Shown here piece by piece: positions 7,647-10,908 of a stretch of DNA of 10,908 nt; position 1 is the first letter of the stretch; each line of letters begins with the position of its first letter. The stretch spans positions 1 through 10,908 of the forward strand of contig CAMFRJ010000020.1 of the NCBI GenBank assembly GCA_945981915.1. Direction: 5' to 3'. The notes beneath the pieces are model-generated. The model saw only the letters and a program-made list of their open reading frames with translations, was not told the DNA's origin and did no database searches. The stretch comes from an uncultured Erysipelotrichaceae bacterium (GTDB lineage Bacteria > Bacillota_I > Bacilli_A > Erysipelotrichales > Coprobacillaceae). The position numbers and the translations under genes are program-made.

Positions 7647-8133
7647 ATGTTATCTAAACAATATTTCAAAAAATGTACAAAAGAAGAACTCACAGAATTA
7701 GAAAAAAAGTAATCCTTCTTCCCTATCAAGAAAGATGAACTCTACAATTCCAAATAGAACAAGCTATCAACAATAAACAGATAATCGTTGAACATATTAG
7801 CTCAACTGCTGTCAATGGATTATGTGTTAAAGATGTTATTGATATTCTTCTTTTAGTCGACAATTGTACAAATGAAGATAGTTATATTCCCGCTTAAAAA
7901 AAGCTGGTTATGTCCTGAAAATGAGAGAACCTGACTGGCATGAGCATCACATGTTGAAAGGAACAGATCCAGAAGATTGTTAAATATATGCATCAACAGA
8001 ATTGGCTCAAGAAAAGCAATATATGCAAAATCATCACTCATTGCTCAAATATTTAATCACATCAACAAGAATCCCTTACAAAGAGATAAGATATTTTGAA
8101 AATAAACACCTATTTGTAAGTAATGTGTTATAA
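7647..8133 (+). pseudogene. Decayed GrpB/UPF0157-family gene
   Basis: Pieces of a GrpB-family protein (nucleotidyltransferase-like fold, function unknown) are spread over three frames. Frame one from the ATG at 7647 gives MLSKQYF...EELTELEKK and stops at 7710 after a seven-A run. Frame two gives VILLPYQER, a TGA at 7736-7738 where the family has Trp, then IIVEHISSTAVNGLCVKDVIDILLLVD (the GrpB core, usually EHIGSTxVxGLxxKPIIDI). It ends with TAA at 7895. Frame three gives LKKAGYVLKMREPDWHEHHMLKGTDPED, a TAA at 7981, and a remnant ELAQEKQYMQN that normally lies some 30 residues further on, indicating an internal deletion. The two frame changes fit single-base losses in homopolymers (near 7702-7708 and 7894-7895). 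Several independent lesions make sequencing error unlikely. The tail to 8133 is open but unrecognisable; the end is approximate. Confidence 0.8.
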
Positions 8134-8170
8134 TACAGGAAAAGAAAAAAGTAAGGATCATATTTGTAAG
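8111..8170 (+). promoter_or_regulatory. Candidate promoter of the aldo/keto reductase
   Basis: A perfect -10 TATAAT (8129-8134) with an extended -10 (TGTTATAAT) but no good -35 at 16-18 bases. A 10-base direct repeat, TATTTGTAAG, occurs at 8111-8120 and 8161-8170, bracketing the -10 and the leader; it might be regulatory or chance. The reductase RBS GAGAGGA (8174-8180) follows. Confidence 0.5.
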
Positions 8171-8187
8171 AAAGAGAGGAAAAAACA

Positions 8188-9195
8188 ATGGAGTATAAAA
8201 TATTAGGAAAAACTGGTTTAAAAATTTCCAGAATGGGTTTTGGTGGTATTCCTATTCAAAGAGTTGATCAAGAAACAACAAAGCAATTGATGAAAAAACT
8301 TGTTGAAGAAGGTATCAATTATATTGATACTGCAAAGGGTTATACAGTCTCTGAAGCTTATTTAGGTTATGCTTTAGAAGGCATCAGAGATCAATTTGTG
8401 ATTGCAACTAAAAGTATGTCACGCACAAAAGAAGCTATGGCAAATGATATCTTAGATAGTTTAAAAGCTTTAAGAACTGATTATATTGATCTTTATCAGG
8501 TTCACAATCCTAACAATGAACAATTAGATACAGTCATTGGTGCTGGTGGTGCTTTAGAAGCATTATTAGAAGCTAAAGACCAAGGATTGATAGGACATAT
8601 TGGACTTACCGCTCATTCTGTAGAAGTATTTAAACGTGCTTTAGAATATGATTGGGTAGAAACCATCATGTTCCCTTATAATTTTATAGAACAGCAAGGT
8701 GCTGATCTCATCAAAAAATGTCAAGAAAAAAATATTGGTTTTATCGATATGAAACCATTAGCTGGCGGTGCTATTGAAGATGCAACTTTAGCTTTACGTT
8801 ATATTTGTCAAAATCCTGACGTGACTGTTGTTATCCCAGGTATGGCTGATATCAAAGAAATTGATGAGAACGTCAAAGCTTGTTGTGACAGTTCTCCTCT
8901 TTGTGAAGAAGAAATAAACAAAATAGAAAGCATCAAAAAACAACTTGGTCATCAATTCTGTCGTCGTTGTAATTATTGTGCACCTTGTTCTGTAGGAATA
9001 TCTATTCCAAGTGTTTTCTTATTTGCTGGTTATTTAGAAAGATATAATTTAGAAGATTGGGCCAGAGACCGTTATGCCTCTTTACCAGTTAAAGCATCAC
9101 AATGTATTGAATGTGGATTATGTGAAACAAGATGTCCATATGAACTACCGATTCGTGACATGTTAAAAAAATGTACTCAAGAATTTGGAGAATAA
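8188..9195 (+). CDS. Aldo/keto reductase with C-terminal 4Fe-4S ferredoxin-like domain
   Basis: The 335-residue protein joins an aldo/keto reductase barrel to an iron-sulfur domain, as in the COG1453 group of anaerobes. The catalytic tetrad is visible: D47 and Y52 in IDTAKGY, K75 in IATKS, H106 in LYQVHNP. From 258 come two cysteine clusters: C258, C261, C264, C267 (CX2CX2CX2C, one residue tighter than the usual X3) and C306, C309, C312, C316 followed by Pro (classical CX2CX2CX3CP). This suggests two [4Fe-4S] clusters feeding electrons to or from the barrel rather than simple NADPH use; substrate unknown. RBS GAGAGGA is seven bases upstream of the ATG. A terminator follows the stop directly. 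Confidence 0.92.
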   Translation: MEYKILGKTGLKISRMGFGGIPIQRVDQETTKQLMKKLVEEGINYIDTAKGYTVSEAYLGYALEGIRDQFVIATKSMSRTKEAMANDILDSLKALRTDYIDLYQVHNPNNEQLDTVIGAGGALEALLEAKDQGLIGHIGLTAHSVEVFKRALEYDWVETIMFPYNFIEQQGADLIKKCQEKNIGFIDMKPLAGGAIEDATLALRYICQNPDVTVVIPGMADIKEIDENVKACCDSSPLCEEEINKIESIKKQLGHQFCRRCNYCAPCSVGISIPSVFLFAGYLERYNLEDWARDRYASLPVKASQCIECGLCETRCPYELPIRDMLKKCTQEFGE

Positions 9196-9216
9196 ACAGG
9201 AGAATTCCTGTTTTTT
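9194..9216 (+). terminator. Terminator-like hairpin after the reductase
   Basis: Perfect 8-bp stem AAACAGGA (9194-9201) with TCCTGTTT (9206-9213), GAAT loop, then T through 9216. It begins inside the stop codon (9193-9195). The next RBS starts 11 bases after the T run. Confidence 0.75.
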
Positions 9217-9243
9217 CATATATCATCAAAGGAGACATCTATC

Positions 9244-9888
9244 ATGAAAAAGAAACTTCTATTATTTAGTTTATTAAGTTTATTTTGTGGAATGATCTAT
9301 ATGAGTTATGATCTTCATTTCATCCCTCATCGTCAATATGACAATAAAGATTTTGATATAAAGACATATGTCAGTCAATTTGATCAAGACAATGATGGTA
9401 TTGATGATCAAAGTGATATTCTACAAAATGTCAGAGCTTATATTACCACAAAGCCAAAATATAAGAGTCAATACTATGGATCTGGTTATCCCGATGATGG
9501 TTATGGCGTATGTAGTGATGTTGTCGGTTTTGGTTTACTCAATGCTGGTTATAATCTCAAAGAACTCGTCAACGAAGATATACTTCTTCATCGAGATGAT
9601 TACCAAATTGATGTTGTTGACAAAAATATTGATTTTAGAAGAGTAAGAAATTTAAAGATTTATTTCGATCATCAAGCACTATCTTTGACACAAGATATTC
9701 ATCAAATAGAAAAGTGGCAAGGAGGCGATATTGTTGTTTTTCAAAAACATATCGGAATTGTCTCTGATCAAAGAAATAAAAATGGTGTTCCTTTGATCAT
9801 TCATCACTACAGTCCTTATCAAATCAGTTATGAAGAAGATATTTTAGAAAAAAGGAATGATATCATTGGACATTATCGTATGAGTTAA
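9244..9888 (+). CDS. Exported DUF1287 (NlpC/P60-like) protein
   Basis: A 214-residue protein with one N-terminal hydrophobic segment (about 4-21, after MKKK), so it is secreted or anchored outside the membrane; no proper lipobox. Residues 47-55, DQDNDGIDD, form a calcium-loop-like acidic motif. DUF1287 signatures follow: GYGVCSDVV with C90, DKNIDFRRVRNLKIYF, GGDIVVF, HIGIVSD with H169 and IIHHYSP with H187/H188. C90 with H169 and a later His fits the Cys-His triad of the NlpC/P60-like fold, so a cell-wall or amide hydrolase role is likely but not demonstrated for the family. RBS AAAGGAG (9228-9234) is nine bases upstream. It follows the reductase by 48 bases, with no clear promoter between. 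Confidence 0.85.
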   Translation: MKKKLLLFSLLSLFCGMIYMSYDLHFIPHRQYDNKDFDIKTYVSQFDQDNDGIDDQSDILQNVRAYITTKPKYKSQYYGSGYPDDGYGVCSDVVGFGLLNAGYNLKELVNEDILLHRDDYQIDVVDKNIDFRRVRNLKIYFDHQALSLTQDIHQIEKWQGGDIVVFQKHIGIVSDQRNKNGVPLIIHHYSPYQISYEEDILEKRNDIIGHYRMS

Positions 9889-9919
9889 AAGTAATGATTA
9901 AAAATAAGGAGTCATTCAT

Positions 9920-10372
9920 ATGATGATAAAAGAATTAAATGTCAAGCAACTTGAGGAAATTGCTACATTTTTTAAAAAAGTATTTAGCCAAGAACCATGG
10001 TATGATGATTGGAGCGATGAACAACAGCTTTATCACTATCTCATTGACTTAATGGGCAATAACAATTCATTGGTTTTTGGTTTATTTGAACAAGATCAAA
10101 TGAGAGGTTTAGCTATTGGACATATTCGTCATTGGTATCAAGGAACAGAATACCGTATTGATGAACTATGTATTGAGACAAAATATCAAGGAAAAGGATT
10201 AGGAACATCTTTTTTAAAAGAAATCGAAAAAAAGATAAAAGAACAAAAGATAGAGACTATTTTTTTACAGACAGGAAGAGATATACCAGCTTACCACTTT
10301 TATAAGAAAAATGGTTTTACCACTGTTGATGATTTGATCACATTAGTCAAAAATGTAGGAGACTTACAATGA
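9920..10372 (+). CDS. GNAT-family N-acetyltransferase
   Basis: The 150-residue protein transfers an acetyl group from acetyl-CoA to an unknown amine. GNAT features: a beta strand leading to the pyrophosphate loop YQGKGLG (about 91-97, the QxxGxG type), then a helix, and the late AYHFYKKNGF motif near 132-141. The early EPWYDDW plus HWYQGTEYRIDELCI pattern is common in a Firmicute GNAT group that includes some aminoglycoside 6'-acetyltransferase-like proteins; resistance is not implied. Of two tandem ATGs (9920, 9923) I take the first, eight bases from AAGGAG (9906-9911). It overlaps the next gene by ATGA, so the two are translationally coupled. Confidence 0.88.
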   Translation: MMIKELNVKQLEEIATFFKKVFSQEPWYDDWSDEQQLYHYLIDLMGNNNSLVFGLFEQDQMRGLAIGHIRHWYQGTEYRIDELCIETKYQGKGLGTSFLKEIEKKIKEQKIETIFLQTGRDIPAYHFYKKNGFTTVDDLITLVKNVGDLQ

Positions 10373-10862
10373 AAAGACATTATTTAATGAAAACTGAAAG
10401 GATAGGATTTTCTATATGGCAAGAATCAGATCTGTTATTGGCTAAAATCTTGTGGTCAAATCCACAAGTGACAAAATATATTTATGCTCATGGAATCATG
10501 AATGAAAATGATATTGAAAACAGATTACACACCGAAATAGAAAATGAACGAAATGATCATGTTCAGTATTGGCCTATTTTTGAATTGTCCACAGAACAGT
10601 TTATGGGGTGTTGTGGCTTAAGAAAACATGATTCTTACTATGAAATCGGTTTTCATCTTCTTCCTCAATTTTGGCATCAAGGCTTTGCCTTTGAAGCAGC
10701 CAATGCTGTTATCAATTATGCTTTTTCTACATTAAAAACAAAAGCATTATTTGCAGGACATCATCCTGACAATAACGCTTCTCAAAGATTATTAAAAAAA
10801 TTACATTTTGAATATATAAAAGATGAATATTATCAACCAACTGGTTTATATCACCCTTCTTA
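10369..10862 (+). CDS. RimJ/RimL-type GNAT acetyltransferase, 3' end lost
   Basis: 164 codons of a RimL-like acetyltransferase, a family that acetylates protein N-termini or small amines. Visible signatures are the N-terminal METERI-like MKTERIGFSIWQESD, the acetyl-CoA region YEIGFHLLPQFWHQGFAFEAA (around 91-111, with the usual WxxGxAxEA pattern), and DNNASQRLLKKLHFEY (around 127-142). RBS AGGAG lies seven bases upstream, within the previous gene. Native sequence ends at 10862, in the codon after HPS. The reading frame continues to a TAA at 10897, but those last residues (CLLYTSPSPRD) are translated sequencing adapter. Related proteins end soon after HPSY, so probably only a few to about ten residues are missing. 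Confidence 0.88.
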
Positions 10863-10908
10863 CTGTCTCTTATACACATCTCCGAGCCCACGAGACTAAG
10901 GCGAATCT
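10863..10908. other. Illumina Nextera adapter contamination
   Basis: 10863-10881 is the 19-base Tn5 mosaic end CTGTCTCTTATACACATCT. 10882-10896 (CCGAGCCCACGAGAC) completes the Nextera read-2 adapter. 10897-10904 (TAAGGCGA) matches the N701 index and 10905-10908 (ATCT) starts the P7 flank. This is library sequence left on a contig end, not an insertion sequence. Confidence 0.98.

Noticed and set aside
7530..7712. A separate 60-residue hydrophobic protein
   Set aside because: No RBS at its start, and its second half is the N-terminus of the broken GrpB gene.
7853..8041. A 62-residue minus-strand gene
   Set aside because: It is antisense to the GrpB remnant, has no RBS or family resemblance, and looks like a chance open frame.
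9368..9646. A 92-residue Met/Ile/Val-rich frame inside the DUF1287 gene
   Set aside because: Frame shadow of a well supported gene, no RBS.
10863..10881. Tn5/IS50-like mosaic end suggesting a transposon terminus
   Set aside because: It is followed exactly by the Nextera adapter, an i7 index and P7 bases, so it is library sequence.
1..10908. CRISPR array, tRNA, rRNA, riboswitch, toxin-antitoxin or phage-defence module
   Set aside because: I saw no regular repeat array, no cloverleaf or rRNA sequence, no long structured leader, and no defence-type protein.

Overview
The window is an AT-rich chromosomal segment (roughly 30 % GC by eye) from a spore-forming, low-GC Gram-positive bacterium (Bacillota). 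Two sporulation genes (spoIIP, gpr), strong AGGAGG-type ribosome binding sites, AT-rich codon use and the MEP-pathway gene ispG support this. The gene content and an Fe-S aldo/keto reductase fit an anaerobic gut Firmicute, possibly of the Erysipelotrichia/Coprobacillaceae type. That placement is inference, not something the sequence proves.

Layout. (1) 1-1702, minus strand: the 5' part of spoIIP (it runs off the left edge) preceded by gpr, a compact forespore/engulfment pair. (2) 1703-1825: a divergent control region with a clear vegetative promoter for rpsT. (3) 1826-5267, plus strand: rpsT, pepF (oligoendopeptidase F), ispG (HMBPP synthase) and an unrecognised 84-codon gene. (4) 5191-7525, minus strand: cshB (cold-shock DEAD-box helicase) overlapping nfo (endonuclease IV), with a strong promoter in front and a GCAA-loop terminator behind. 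That terminator lies inside the convergent 84-codon gene. (5) 7504-8133: no intact gene; it holds the wreck of a GrpB/UPF0157-family gene with frameshifts, stops and an internal deletion. (6) 8188-10862, plus strand: an aldo/keto reductase with a C-terminal ferredoxin-like domain, an exported DUF1287 protein and two GNAT acetyltransferases joined by an ATGA overlap. (7) 10863-10908: not genomic; Illumina Nextera adapter plus index bases, so the true sequence ends at 10862 and the last gene is cut there.

How the genes relate. rpsT-gpr-spoIIP and ispG-small gene-cshB-nfo recall two conserved neighbourhoods in Bacillus; here they sit side by side with pepF between them. At three gene junctions (rpsT/pepF, ispG/84-codon gene, reductase/DUF1287) a terminator-like hairpin overlaps or abuts the stop codon and is followed almost at once by the next RBS, leaving little room for a promoter. 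Downstream expression probably depends on read-through or on promoters inside the upstream genes.

I did not find a convincing new defence, mobile or secretion system. The most notable items are the adapter tail, the decayed GrpB gene, the terminator embedded in a convergent gene, the very short GPR pro-sequence, the short SpoIIP linker and the stop-codon hairpins.
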